Shown: positions 36,076 through 44,429, counted from the first letter of the stretch. The stretch: 64,000 nucleotides of DNA from Pseudomonas sp. ACN8 (GCF_002303925.1 NZ_MRCS01000030.1:1-64000), one strand, 5' to 3'. Translations and numbers: made by a program. The notes: generated from the sequence alone by a model not told the origin.

Positions 36076-36801
36076 ATGAAGATCGTCAGCCGCGATCAGT
36101 GGTTCGAAGTCAAACATCTCTGCGATGGCATCCGCTTGATCCACGAGCCGTACATCCGGCCTTTCTACCGCTGCAACCTCTGGCACATCCAGGGCCGTGA
36201 CAAAGACCTGCTGCTCGACAGCGGTTCGGGCCTGGTCAGTCTGCGCGAGCAACTGCCGTGGATCACCGAACGGCCGCTGGTGGCCGTGGCCAGCCACTGC
36301 CATTTCGATCACATCGCCGGCCATCACGAATTCGCGGAACGACTGGTGCACCCGGCCGAGGCGGACATTCTCGCCGCGCCCGATGGCGACAACGACCTGA
36401 GCAAAGCCTTCGTCGGCGACGACATGTTCGAGGCGCACCCCGATTGCCCGCTGTGCTACGCCGAGTACCGGGTCAAGGCCGCACCGGCGACGGGTTTTGT
36501 CGAAGACGGAGATGTGCTGGACCTGGGCAATCGGGTGTTGCAGGTCGTGCACACACCGGGACACTCGCCGGGTGGCATCTGCCTGTACGAAGCCGCCACC
36601 GAGACCTTGTTCAGCGGCGACATCATCTACGACGGCCCGCTGATCGAAGACGCCTACCACTCCAACCTCGATGACTACGCCCGCAGCCTGCGACGCTTGC
36701 ACGCGTTATCGATCCGCACGGTGCACGGCGGGCATTTCGGCAGTTTTTCCGGGGAACATTTGCGCAGCATGATTGACGAGTGGCAGCGCTCACACGGCTA
36801 A
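36076..36801 (+). CDS. MBL-fold metallohydrolase
   Basis: AAGGA lies ten bases before the ATG. The 241-residue protein has the metallo-beta-lactamase signature HCHFDH (74-79), then His159 in HTPGHSPGG, Asp182 in FSGDIIYDG and a late His in HGGHFGSF. These are the ligands of a two-metal glyoxalase II-like centre. No signal peptide is seen, so it is cytoplasmic. Thioester or ester hydrolysis is typical for this group. An acyl-carrier-like gene follows 70 bases later, which would fit a thioester substrate, but that is speculation. P. aeruginosa appears to have an MBL gene (PA1415) at the same place. Confidence 0.85.
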   Translation: MKIVSRDQWFEVKHLCDGIRLIHEPYIRPFYRCNLWHIQGRDKDLLLDSGSGLVSLREQLPWITERPLVAVASHCHFDHIAGHHEFAERLVHPAEADILAAPDGDNDLSKAFVGDDMFEAHPDCPLCYAEYRVKAAPATGFVEDGDVLDLGNRVLQVVHTPGHSPGGICLYEAATETLFSGDIIYDGPLIEDAYHSNLDDYARSLRRLHALSIRTVHGGHFGSFSGEHLRSMIDEWQRSHG

Positions 36802-36871
36802 AGCCTGCTGTACTCAACGGCAGGAACTGCACCGGCAGGGAGAACGACACCCACCGCCTCGAAGAACCATC

Positions 36872-37123
36872 ATGAAAGAAGCTGCCCTTCGTGCTGTCGT
36901 ACATCGCTACATCAGCCGCCTGCTGGAAGGTCGGGATGACTTCGACGACAACGCCAGCCTGGCGCAGTTGGGATTGGATAAAAAAGACATCGAAGAGCTG
37001 ATCTTCCATCTGGAAGATGAACTGGGTGTCACGGCATTTACGGTGGAGGAAGACCGGATGCTCAAGACCGCCAGGACGGCGAATGATTTAAGCCGGTTTT
37101 TGTTGGAGATCGAGCGCTACTAA
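36872..37123 (+). CDS. Acyl-carrier-protein-like protein without the carrier serine
   Basis: The ATG at 36872 opens an 83-residue acidic, helical protein with the four-helix ACP pattern: ALRAVVHRYISRLLEG, DDFDDNASLAQLGLDKKDIEELIFHLEDELG and a final ARTANDLSRFLLEIE helix. In normal ACPs the second helix begins D-S-L and the serine takes the 4'-phosphopantetheine arm. Here the equivalent is Asp36-Lys37-Lys38, so the modified residue is missing. It therefore cannot carry acyl chains in the usual way and may be a binding or regulatory module. The ribosome site is weak (GAAGAA). It follows the MBL hydrolase on the same strand. Confidence 0.7.
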   Translation: MKEAALRAVVHRYISRLLEGRDDFDDNASLAQLGLDKKDIEELIFHLEDELGVTAFTVEEDRMLKTARTANDLSRFLLEIERY

Positions 37124-37146
37124 GGCGGGTGATCAAACGTACACGA

Positions 37147-37178
37147 AGCGGCAAGGGAGCTTGCTCCCTCGCCACAGG
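37147..37178. repeat. Single REP-like hairpin
   Basis: GGCAAGGGAGC and its inverse GCTCCCTCGCC form a hairpin of a second REP type common in fluorescent pseudomonads. It lies just past the ACP-like gene and before the convergent small gene at 37210. Confidence 0.7.
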
Positions 37179-37209
37179 AAACCTTTCACCTGTCAGATGT
37201 TATCTGCCA

Positions 37210-37338
37210 TTACCGGCGTCGCTGCTGGCGCCGACGTTGTTCGTCGTCAGTACGAATTGGCACGGGTTGCAGAGGCGGTTCGATCAAACCCAGTGCAACA
37301 CCCAGGTCATGCAGCCAGTTTTGGATTTTCTCTTTCAT
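37210..37338 (-). CDS. PA1414-family small protein, 42 residues
   Basis: An ATG at 37338 with AAGGGGG seven bases upstream opens a 42-codon frame ending TAA at 37210-37212. The product begins MKEKIQNWLHDLGVALGLI, continues with a PPLQPVPIR linker and ends in an Arg/Gln-rich tail (QRRRQQRRR). An amphipathic helix followed by a strongly basic tail fits a membrane- or nucleic-acid-associated microprotein. I recognise it as the PA1414 family; in P. aeruginosa PA1414 lies in the same neighbourhood and is known as strongly induced at low oxygen. No good ANR box was found upstream here. Confidence 0.8.
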   Translation of the reverse strand: MKEKIQNWLHDLGVALGLIEPPLQPVPIRTDDEQRRRQQRRR

Positions 37339-37473
37339 GGTGCCCCCTTCAGGGTAGTGCCGAGCGGCCAAAGTTCTGTAGCCCCTTCGTACAGATAATA
37401 GTCCGAAGTCCTACGCAATGCTCGCGCAAAGTCACAATGATCTGTTACTGAATCCATCACAATCAGCCTGTGT

Positions 37474-38367
37474 TCAGGCAATTTCCCGTGACCCTACCCG
37501 TGCCGGCGGAAAAACCAGCTGTTGCTGCTCGATCCAGGCGTTCAGATTGGCCCCGACCATGCCTTTGCGCCACATCAGCCAGGTAGTAGCGCTGGCGAAC
37601 GGCTCGGCCAACGGATGCACGGCCACACTCTCACGGCCTGGCAGACTGGCGAGCATCGACTCCGACATCAGCGCTACACCGGAACCAGCAATCACGCATG
37701 CCAGCATCCCCGGGTAAGACTCGATCTCCATCGCCCGGCCCATGGCCGCATGGTCATGGGCGAACCAGGCCTCCAGGCGCATGCGGTAGGAGCAGCCCTG
37801 GCGAAAGGTGAACACCGAACGCCCCTCCACATCCAGCGCGCTGCGCACGGGCGGATGGTCGGCCTCGCTGATCAGCACCAGGCGCTCGTCGCACAAGGGC
37901 ACCCCGTCGAGCCCGGCCAGTTCCAGGGGGCCATCCACCAGCGCCGCATCAAGTCGACCGGTGAGCAGGCCTTCGAGCAATTCACCACTGGGCCCGGACT
38001 GTACTTGCAGGTTCACTGCCGGATACAAACGGTGGTAGTGCGCCAATAGCCCCGGAAGGTGAATCGCCGCCGTGCTGTACATGGTGCCGAGTACGAAGTC
38101 GCCCGCCGGTTGCCCGCCTTGCACTGCCGCGCTGGCTTCGTCGCGCAAGGCAAACAGCCTGGCGGTGTAGTCCAGCAAGACTTTTCCCGCAGGCGACAGC
38201 TGCAAACGCTGACGTTCGCGCAGGAACAGTTCGACGCCCAGTTGCTCTTCCAGCTGTTTGAGCCGGGTCGACAGGTTCGACGGCACTCGATGCAGCCGTT
38301 CGGCGGCACGGGTTATCGACCCTTCCTCCGCCACCGCCTGGAAGATGCGCAATTGGCTGAACTCCAC
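37474..38367 (-). CDS. LysR-family regulator divergent from an MFS gene
   Basis: The GTG at 38367 is preferred (GGAG six bases upstream; MEFSQLRIFQAVAEEGSITR), although a TTG four codons earlier is possible. The 297-residue protein has the LysR helix-turn-helix (SITRAAERLHRVPSNLSTRLKQLEEQLG) and a periplasmic-binding-type effector domain with GTMYSTAAIHLPGLL and VIAGSGVALM. It is divergent from the MFS transporter gene with 104 bases between them, the usual layout when a LysR protein controls its neighbour. The VPSNLSTRL recognition helix resembles that of YbeF/PtxR-like regulators, but no target can be named. Confidence 0.85.
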   Translation of the reverse strand: MEFSQLRIFQAVAEEGSITRAAERLHRVPSNLSTRLKQLEEQLGVELFLRERQRLQLSPAGKVLLDYTARLFALRDEASAAVQGGQPAGDFVLGTMYSTAAIHLPGLLAHYHRLYPAVNLQVQSGPSGELLEGLLTGRLDAALVDGPLELAGLDGVPLCDERLVLISEADHPPVRSALDVEGRSVFTFRQGCSYRMRLEAWFAHDHAAMGRAMEIESYPGMLACVIAGSGVALMSESMLASLPGRESVAVHPLAEPFASATTWLMWRKGMVGANLNAWIEQQQLVFPPARVGSREIA

Positions 38368-38471
38368 GATATTCTCCAAAAAAGAACAAGTTACTCAATA
38401 TTATTCATTTTTAAAGAAAGTCAATCAGTCCTAGCCTGACGGTCATCGATCCTCTGAACGGAATCCAGACC

Positions 38472-39653
38472 ATGTCTCCCCTGATCCGCTTATCCGCCAG
38501 TTTCGTTGCCCTGATGATGGCCATGGGCATCGGCCGTTTTGCCCTGACACCGCAACTGCCGCACCTGCTCAGCGAAGGCCAGATCGACCTGACCGCCGCC
38601 GGGCTGATTGCCGCCGCCAACTACCTCGGGTATTTCATTGGTGCGGTGGACGCCATGTTTTCCCGGCGTCCCGCGCAAGTGCGTCGGCGCTTGCTCGGCG
38701 GATTGTGGCTCTGCGTGCTGCTGACCCTGGCGTCGTTCTGGGCCAATGGTTTCTGGTCGCACCTGCTGCTGCGCTTCGGCACCGGCGTGGCCAGCGCCTG
38801 GGTGCTGGTGATGATTACCGCCCTGAGCCAGCCACTCGCGGCAGCGGCCGGTCGTCCTCGACTCGGTGCCCTGGTCTTCGCCGGGCCGGGTTTGGGGATT
38901 TTTCTGACAGGTCTGCTGGCCCTGGGCTCGAATCTGCTGGGCCAGACGTCCGCCACCTTGTGGCTGGTGTACGCCGCCGCAGGGCTGACGATGTTGCTGG
39001 GGATCTTGCCGTTCCTGCCACAACCGGGTGTCACCGCGACGGCGGCACCCGGCGCCAGCACGTCGGGCAATCAAGGCATCGCTCGTCTGGGCTGGATCTA
39101 CGCCTTGTACGGATTGGGCTACATCATTCCGGCGACCTTTTTGTCGCAAATGGCCAACGCGCAATTTCATGGCCAATGGCAGGCCGACCTGTTCTGGCCA
39201 TGCTTTGGTTTGGCGGCGGCAACCGGCGTGGTGCTGGTGAGTCTGCGGCGGCAAAAATCCGGCGCCACGGGGCACTGGTTGATGGCGACGTTATGGCTGC
39301 AAGCCGCTGGCGTGTTTGCCTGCCTGCTGGGCAACGGGCCGGGCCTGGCATTGGGTGTGATCCTGTGCGGCACGCCGTTCCTGGCCTGCATGCAACTGGT
39401 GATGCAACGCTCCCGGGAACTGGCGCCCCACGCCACCCAGCGCAATGCCGGCCTGCTGACGGCCTGCTTTGCCGTGGGTCAACTGAGCGGGCCATTGCTG
39501 GCGGCGCTGAGCAGTCATTTCAGTGGTGGTTTGCAGCCGGCACTGGTGGTCGCCGGCTGCGGCCTGTTGATCGCCGGCGGTCTGTTGCTCGCGCCGGTCA
39601 GTGCTGCCCGAGGGCTTTGCGCAAACGACGGCGCAACCACTGTTCGGCGCTGA
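38472..39653 (+). CDS. MFS transporter, YbfB/YjiJ type
   Basis: The 393-residue protein has about 12 membrane spans and the N-terminal FVALMMAMGIGRFALTPQLP motif typical of the YbfB/YjiJ group, then LIAAANYLGYFIGA and a YALYGLGYIIPATFLSQM segment at the start of the second half. It is an inner-membrane exporter or importer of unknown substrate. The start ATG at 38472 is close to the divergent LysR gene. The last 56 bases overlap the tail of the convergent EamA gene, so the two mRNAs have complementary 3' ends. Confidence 0.85.
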   Translation: MSPLIRLSASFVALMMAMGIGRFALTPQLPHLLSEGQIDLTAAGLIAAANYLGYFIGAVDAMFSRRPAQVRRRLLGGLWLCVLLTLASFWANGFWSHLLLRFGTGVASAWVLVMITALSQPLAAAAGRPRLGALVFAGPGLGIFLTGLLALGSNLLGQTSATLWLVYAAAGLTMLLGILPFLPQPGVTATAAPGASTSGNQGIARLGWIYALYGLGYIIPATFLSQMANAQFHGQWQADLFWPCFGLAAATGVVLVSLRRQKSGATGHWLMATLWLQAAGVFACLLGNGPGLALGVILCGTPFLACMQLVMQRSRELAPHATQRNAGLLTACFAVGQLSGPLLAALSSHFSGGLQPALVVAGCGLLIAGGLLLAPVSAARGLCANDGATTVRR

Positions 39654-40530
39654 CAAAAGTGATGCCCGCCAATACCAGCACGGCACCGATGACGAAGTTC
39701 AGGCTCAGTTCCTCGCCGAGCAGCACCACACCGAAGGTGACGCCGAACAACGGCGTCATGAACGAAAACACCGCGAGGTTGGCCGCCAGGTAACGGCGCA
39801 GCAGCCAGAACCAGATCAGGTAACTGAAGAACGACACGACCACGCCTTGAAACAGCACACTGGCCACCGCCACGCTGGTCAGGCTGACATGGGTGATCTG
39901 GCCGCTGAGCAGCGCAATCAACAACAGGCCGAAGAAGCCGACAATCAACTGATAGAACAGCGTCAGGGTCACCGGCGCTTCCGACAGGCGCGAAGCGCGC
40001 ACCACCACCGTGGTCGCGCCCCAGGCGGCACCCGCCAGCACGCCCAGGGCATCGCCCATCAACATGCGGTAATCAAGGTTGTCCCAGGACACCCCACCGG
40101 CAAACGCAATCGCAATCCCGATAAACGCCAGGACAATCCCCAGCCATTGCAACGGCCGCAAACGCTCACTGGGCAGCAACCAGTGCACCCCCAATGCGGT
40201 GAAGATCGGGGCCGTGTAGAGGAACACCGACATGTGCGCCGCCGTGGTCAGTTGCAGGCCTTCGGAAATGAAGAAGAACTCCAGGCCGAACAAGGCACCG
40301 GCCAACAGACCGCCGCGCCAGGTTGCACCCACCTGGTTCCAGCCGCCCTTCCAGCAGATCAGCAGCCCGACCAGCAACGCCGACATACCGGAACGTCCGG
40401 CCGCCTGCATCACCGGCGCGATATCGGCCGCCGCCCACTTGATCATCACCTGCTGCACGCCCCAGACCAGGCACAACCCGACCATCACTTGCAGGGCAAA
40501 CCCGTCGGCGCTGCGCCGGGTGGCGCTCAC
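39598..40530 (-). CDS. EamA/DMT-family transporter
   Basis: The GTG at 40530 (MSATRRSADGFALQVMVGL) has GAGG seven bases upstream and is preferred over the TTG 17 codons earlier, giving 310 residues. Ten membrane spans fall into two EamA repeats (LVWGVQQVMIKWAAADIAPVM in the first; GDALGVLAGAAWGATTVVVR in the second), the drug/metabolite transporter plan. The substrate is unknown. The 3' end overlaps the convergent MFS gene by 56 bases, and no terminator separates them. Confidence 0.87.
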   Translation of the reverse strand: MSATRRSADGFALQVMVGLCLVWGVQQVMIKWAAADIAPVMQAAGRSGMSALLVGLLICWKGGWNQVGATWRGGLLAGALFGLEFFFISEGLQLTTAAHMSVFLYTAPIFTALGVHWLLPSERLRPLQWLGIVLAFIGIAIAFAGGVSWDNLDYRMLMGDALGVLAGAAWGATTVVVRASRLSEAPVTLTLFYQLIVGFFGLLLIALLSGQITHVSLTSVAVASVLFQGVVVSFFSYLIWFWLLRRYLAANLAVFSFMTPLFGVTFGVVLLGEELSLNFVIGAVLVLAGITFVSAEQWLRRRLRKALGQH

Positions 40531-40724
40531 CGGAACACCTCGAAGACACAATCCATGGCAAAGACTCGGCAGTAAAAGCAAAGCCCCGGCCTTCTCGTTG
40601 AAAAGAAAACACCGGGGCGAAGAATCATATTGTCGATTATTGACCAGAAGACCAGAAAATGCCGCCTGCCAGAGACCTCTACTTCTCTGCCTGCGCCATC
40701 CTGGCCCTCTGTATTGTCAGCGCA

Positions 40725-41561
40725 TCAACTGAGTTCAATGCGATCGGCATGAATGACAATCTGGCCATTCTTGTACAACGCACCGATGGCCTTCTTGAAG
40801 TTGCCCTTGCTGACACCGAACAGGCTGCTGATCAACGCCGGATCGCTCTTGTCGCTCACCGCCAGGCTGCCGTTGTTTTCGCGCAACTTGGCGAGGATCT
40901 TCGAGTTCAGGCTGGTGGCCGCTTCCTGGCCGACCGGCTGCAGGCTAAGGCTGATCTTGCCGTCGGCGCGAACTTCCTTGATGAAGCCCTTTTCTTCTTT
41001 ACCGGCGCGCATGAACTTGAAGATTTCGTTCTTGTGGATCAGGCCCCAATGCTTGTTGTTGATGATGGCCTTGAAGCCCATGTCCGTGGCTTCGGCCACC
41101 AGCAGATCCACTTCCTGGCCCGCGGTGTAGTTGGCCGGGGTTTTGTCCAGGTAGCGGTCCAGGCGCGCGGTCGCGGTGATGCGACGGGTGTGCTTGTCGA
41201 GATAGACATGCACAACCACATACTCGCCCGCCGTCATCTGACGCTTCTCTTCGGAGAACGGCAGCAACAGGTCTTTCGGCAACCCCCAGTCCAGGAATAC
41301 GCCGATGCTGTTGACTTCAACAACTTTCAAACTGGCGAATTCACCGACTTGAACTTTCGGTTTTTCAGTAGTTGCGATGAGTTTGTCATCGCTGTCCAGA
41401 TAAATAAAAACGTTGAGCCAGTCTTCATCTTCGCTAGGAATATCTTTTGGAATATAACGATTAGGCAGAAGGATTTCGCCATCCGCGCCACCGTCCAGAT
41501 ATAAACCGAAGTTAGTGTGTTTAACCACTTGCAAACTGTTGTAACGCCCGACTAAAGCCAT
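40725..41561 (-). CDS. CvfB-family S1 RNA-binding protein
   Basis: The ATG at 41561 (MALVGRYNSLQVVKHTNFG) is preferred, with GAGGG about nine bases upstream. The 278-residue protein has three S1-like beta-barrel domains in a row: LQVVKHTNFGLYLDGGADGEILLP, LKVVEVNSIGVFLDWGLPKDLLLP and a third (VDLLVAEATDMGFKAIINNKHWGLIHKNE). A C-terminal winged helix follows (DPALISSLFGVSKGNFKKAIGALYKNGQI). This matches the CvfB/YitL family, RNA-binding proteins linked to virulence control in Staphylococcus; the role in Pseudomonas is not defined. A G/C-rich inverted repeat at 40583-40618 lies downstream but has no T-run. Confidence 0.85.
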   Translation of the reverse strand: MALVGRYNSLQVVKHTNFGLYLDGGADGEILLPNRYIPKDIPSEDEDWLNVFIYLDSDDKLIATTEKPKVQVGEFASLKVVEVNSIGVFLDWGLPKDLLLPFSEEKRQMTAGEYVVVHVYLDKHTRRITATARLDRYLDKTPANYTAGQEVDLLVAEATDMGFKAIINNKHWGLIHKNEIFKFMRAGKEEKGFIKEVRADGKISLSLQPVGQEAATSLNSKILAKLRENNGSLAVSDKSDPALISSLFGVSKGNFKKAIGALYKNGQIVIHADRIELS

Positions 41562-41912
41562 GTCCAATACCCTCATTGCGTGGGCGGCATTCTACCCGGT
41601 TTTAAGCGCTGCGTTCGGCAGCCGGCCCGGTGGCGCGAGAAAATCCTCTGAAACCCTTAATTTTCCCGGGGTTTCATACCGCGCCTGGCCGCTCGTCAGG
41701 CCGATCCGGGCATTTACGCCATGCCCAGGCAAGCGTGACGCGGTATTTTTTCAGGCAATGTTATTAGTTAAAACAGCGGCTTAGGTGCATATTTCGAATA
41801 TTGGCCGGTGACTGGTTACCCCGCCCTCACGGATATACCGAGGGGATATTTGCCAAGCAATTATCTGGTAATTCCTGTACGATGCCTGGCCAAGTTAATT
41901 TTCTACAGGTTA
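41562..41912. other. 351-base gap without recognisable features
   Basis: This stretch separates the CvfB-type gene from the divergent small gene at 41913 and must hold both promoters. Only weak sigma-70-like pieces are visible (TTGCCA at about 41850 with TACGAT too far away). It has no REP, no clear hairpin with a T-run and no credible coding frame. Confidence 0.4.
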
Positions 41913-42101
41913 ATGGCCGCCATGCGCGTAAAAGCATCCACCAGCAAAGCAAAGCCAGCTCCAGCCGTCGAAACCAGCGAATCGATCAACAGCCAGATCG
42001 CTGCGTTCCTCAAGTCCGGCGGTGAAATCCAGCAAATTGCCAAAGGCGTCAGCGGCCAGACGTTCGGCCCGTCCAAGCAGATCACCCTGGGCAAAAAGTA
42101 A
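41913..42101 (+). CDS. Small basic protein, 62 residues, unknown
   Basis: The frame gives MAAMRVKASTSKAKPAPAVE followed by a region predicted to be helical (SINSQIAAFLKSGGEIQQIAKG) and a basic end (PSKQITLGKK). Two ATGs compete: 41913, whose AGG is only three bases away, and 41922, whose AGG is 12 bases away; the second gives 59 residues. The Lys/Ala/Pro-rich start and the helix suggest nucleic-acid binding. It seems conserved in style with small regulators of pseudomonads, but I do not recognise a named family. An imperfect inverted repeat with AAGCGCTT arms follows the stop. Confidence 0.6.
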   Translation: MAAMRVKASTSKAKPAPAVETSESINSQIAAFLKSGGEIQQIAKGVSGQTFGPSKQITLGKK

Positions 42102-42306
42102 TCCCCTCGCGTCACCTGGTCCCAAAGCGCTTTGAGCTTCGAAGCGCTTGGACTGGAACCCTCGATACTCCCGCGCCACTCCTTCAATTCTCTGTAAATC
42201 GACGAACGGCCTTCATTGCCGATCATTCGCCGGTATCCTTGCACACGTCTGGATCAAGCGTTTCAGCGGGCCCACCCGCCTGTCCTCGCTGTTCATGGAG
42301 TGACGC

Positions 42307-43029
42307 ATGTTCAAACCTTTCTATCTATCGGCATTGCTCGGTGGCCTGCTGGCCTGCTCCGTGGCACACGCACAAATCTTTCAGCGTGAACTGGGTGCCT
42401 TCGACCTCAAGCTCGGCACCAGCCCCACCCGCAGCATGGCCCAGGGCCTGGTCAAGCCTTCGGCCGTCGGCTCGTTCCACGGCGGCCTGGACCTGAGCCA
42501 CGACAGCGGTTTCTATGTGGGCCAATGGTCGCCCAGCATGGGCATCAGCCCGGGAAAAGACCTCGAAATCGATTCCTACATGGGTTTTAAACAACCCTTC
42601 GACCAAACCCTCGGCTACGAAGTGGGCCTGATCCGCTACAGCTACCCCGAAGTCACGACCCCTGCCAGCCAGGAACTGTTCGGCGGCCTGACCTTGCTCG
42701 GCAGCCGTTTCGGCATCGCCTTCAGCAATGACCCGGACAAGCAGAACAACACCCTGTTCGCTGACTTGAGCGGCAATCAACCGTTCGGTGTCGGCATCAG
42801 CCTGAAATACACCACCCACCAATTCAATACGCCAGTGGCGGTGGATGGCGGGTATGTAGGCAGCTTTACCGATTGGTCGCTGAAATTGTCCCGACCGTTC
42901 ATGGGCATCGACCTCGACCTGATCTACAGTGACTCCAGCCTGAGCGGCAGCGGTTGCTCGGCCTATGCCGGGCACAACAACCAATGCGACGGGCTGGTGA
43001 CGCTCAAGGCCGAACATGCGTTCTATTGA
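42307..43029 (+). CDS. TorF-family putative porin
   Basis: GGAG lies seven bases before the ATG. A signal peptide (MFKPFYLSALLGGLLACSVAHA) precedes a 218-residue beta-rich domain with alternating amphipathic strands: GSFHGGLDLSHDSGFYVGQW, YEVGLIRYSYPE, GVGISLKYTTHQF, DWSLKLSRPFMGIDLDLIYSD. It ends in an aromatic C-terminus (AEHAFY). This is the pattern of the small TIGR02001/TorF-type outer-membrane proteins. The four-cysteine stretch near the end (SGCSAYAGHNNQCDG) could form a disulfide in an extracellular loop. Substrate unknown. Confidence 0.82.
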   Translation: MFKPFYLSALLGGLLACSVAHAQIFQRELGAFDLKLGTSPTRSMAQGLVKPSAVGSFHGGLDLSHDSGFYVGQWSPSMGISPGKDLEIDSYMGFKQPFDQTLGYEVGLIRYSYPEVTTPASQELFGGLTLLGSRFGIAFSNDPDKQNNTLFADLSGNQPFGVGISLKYTTHQFNTPVAVDGGYVGSFTDWSLKLSRPFMGIDLDLIYSDSSLSGSGCSAYAGHNNQCDGLVTLKAEHAFY

Positions 43030-43106
43030 TCGACTGAACTGCCGGACGCCTCCCGGGTTCACATGAGAATCAGACCCCGAAGACTGGCTTTCGCAAGGAT
43101 TCGCCC

Positions 43107-43976
43107 ATGTCCCGCTGGTTCAAACATATCGTCGTTGTGCTGAGCGTTTCCCTCGCCCTCGGCGCGTGCAGCCGCGTGGGCCTGGCCTACCGCAATCTCG
43201 ATGTGATCATCCCGTGGACGCTCAGCGACTATCTGGACATGAACGGCGAGCAGAAAAGCTGGCTGGACGAACGCCTGAAGGAACACCTGAGCTGGCACTG
43301 CACCACCCAACTGCCCGGCTACCTCGACTGGCTGGACCGCCTGCAAGCCATGATCGCCACCAACCAGATCACCGATGCCGCCTTGCAGGCCCGCGCCCGT
43401 GAAGCCGAACAGGCGATCGCCGAAACCGCGCGGGAAATCACCCCGTCAGCCATCGAGTTGCTGCAAGGGCTGGATGATAAACAGGTCGCCGAAATGAACG
43501 ATGCCTTTGCCAAGGACCAGCGCAAACGCCAGCAGGAATACCTCAAACCTTCCCTCGACCAGCAGATCAAGGAACGCGGCGCGCGCATGGAGAAGCGCCT
43601 GAACGACTGGCTCGGGCCACTGAGCACTACCCAGCAACAGCGGGTAGCCACATGGTCCAACGCCCTGGGCGAGCAGAACACCCAGTGGCTTGCCAACCGG
43701 GTCCATTGGCAAAAGCAGTTCAGCGCGGCTATTGCGCAACGCCAGAGTCCGCAATTCCCACAACGCATCGAGACACTTCTGGTCAATCGCGAGAGCTTGT
43801 GGACGCCCGCCTATCGACAGGCCTTTGCCAACACCGAAGCCCAGGCACGTTCGCTGTTCGTGGATCTGATGGCCGAAAGCACGCCGAACCAGCGCGCACG
43901 ATTGCTGAAGAAAATTGAAGGTGTGAGGAAGGACTTCAGCGACCTGAAGTGCCTGAAAGCAGCGAAACAAAGCTGA
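43107..43976 (+). CDS. DUF6279-type lipoprotein
   Basis: AAGGA lies about nine bases before the ATG. The N-terminus is a lipoprotein signal with lipobox LGAC (MSRWFKHIVVVLSVSLALGA, then CSRVGLAYRNLD). The 289-residue remainder is helical and charged, with the family start YRNLDVIIPWTLSDYLDMN and repeated Q-R-x-x-x-x-W patterns. It should be anchored in the inner or outer membrane facing the periplasm; the residues after the Cys (Ser-Arg) do not signal inner-membrane retention. Its function is unknown. It follows the porin-like gene by 77 bases on the same strand. Confidence 0.8.
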   Translation: MSRWFKHIVVVLSVSLALGACSRVGLAYRNLDVIIPWTLSDYLDMNGEQKSWLDERLKEHLSWHCTTQLPGYLDWLDRLQAMIATNQITDAALQARAREAEQAIAETAREITPSAIELLQGLDDKQVAEMNDAFAKDQRKRQQEYLKPSLDQQIKERGARMEKRLNDWLGPLSTTQQQRVATWSNALGEQNTQWLANRVHWQKQFSAAIAQRQSPQFPQRIETLLVNRESLWTPAYRQAFANTEAQARSLFVDLMAESTPNQRARLLKKIEGVRKDFSDLKCLKAAKQS

Positions 43977-43991
43977 GGACAACGCAAGACC

Positions 43992-44027
43992 AATGTGGGA
44001 GCGAGCCTGCTCGCTCCCACAGGGGAT
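43992..44027. repeat. Collapsed REP pair
   Basis: TGTGGGAGCGAG and CTCGCTCCCACA form a perfect 12-base palindrome with a CCTG loop. It equals the outer ends of two facing REPs joined at their shared GAGCGAGCCTGCTCG core, with the spacer and inner halves missing. Confidence 0.8.
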
Positions 44028-44036
44028 CACACCACG

Positions 44037-44429
44037 TCAGGCAATCTGCGCCTTTGACGCCACCTCATCAAACGTTACTTCATTCAGCGCATCCTCCTGT
44101 TCGTCCAGCACCTGCCGCGGGTGATCATTGCCGGGAATACTGCTGTCGATCAGGCTCAACAAACGCGAACCCCGTGCCGTCAATATGTAATTGGTGCCCG
44201 TGCCACCTTCGTCTTCCGGTCGCGGCTCGATATAGCCACGCGCCAGCAGCAACTTTTCGTACTCGCCAGCCATCGTTTTCAAGTGATCAAGATTTTCAAT
44301 CGGCTCGCCTTCCGCGGCCTTCTGCGCGGCATGCTGTTCGGCGTAGGGCCGCGGCGTGAAACTGTGGCCCGCACTGTTTTGCACTTCATGCAGCAAGCGC
44401 TCAATCAAGTCCCAGTTGTAAGTCGTCAT
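44037..44429 (-). CDS. DUF2513-like winged-helix protein
   Basis: The 130-residue protein starts at an ATG with GGAGG ten bases upstream. It begins with the helix NWDLIERLLHEVQNS. It continues with IENLDHLKTMAGEYEKLLLARGYIEPRP and a hairpin-like NYILTARGSRLLSLID, the order seen in DUF2513 proteins and in small winged-helix domains. The last 30 residues are acidic and probably unstructured. It might bind DNA, but no target is suggested by context. It stands alone between a REP and a divergent DUF899 gene. Confidence 0.65.
   Translation of the reverse strand: MTTYNWDLIERLLHEVQNSAGHSFTPRPYAEQHAAQKAAEGEPIENLDHLKTMAGEYEKLLLARGYIEPRPEDEGGTGTNYILTARGSRLLSLIDSSIPGNDHPRQVLDEQEDALNEVTFDEVASKAQIA

Noticed and set aside
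37339..37470. ANR box upstream of the PA1414-type gene
   Set aside because: No TTGAT-N4-ATCAA-like sequence was found, only a TATTAT without a suitable partner hexamer.
40583..40618. GCCCCGG/CCGGGGC inverted repeat between the EamA and CvfB-type genes as a terminator
   Set aside because: The loop is 22 bases and no T-run follows on either strand.
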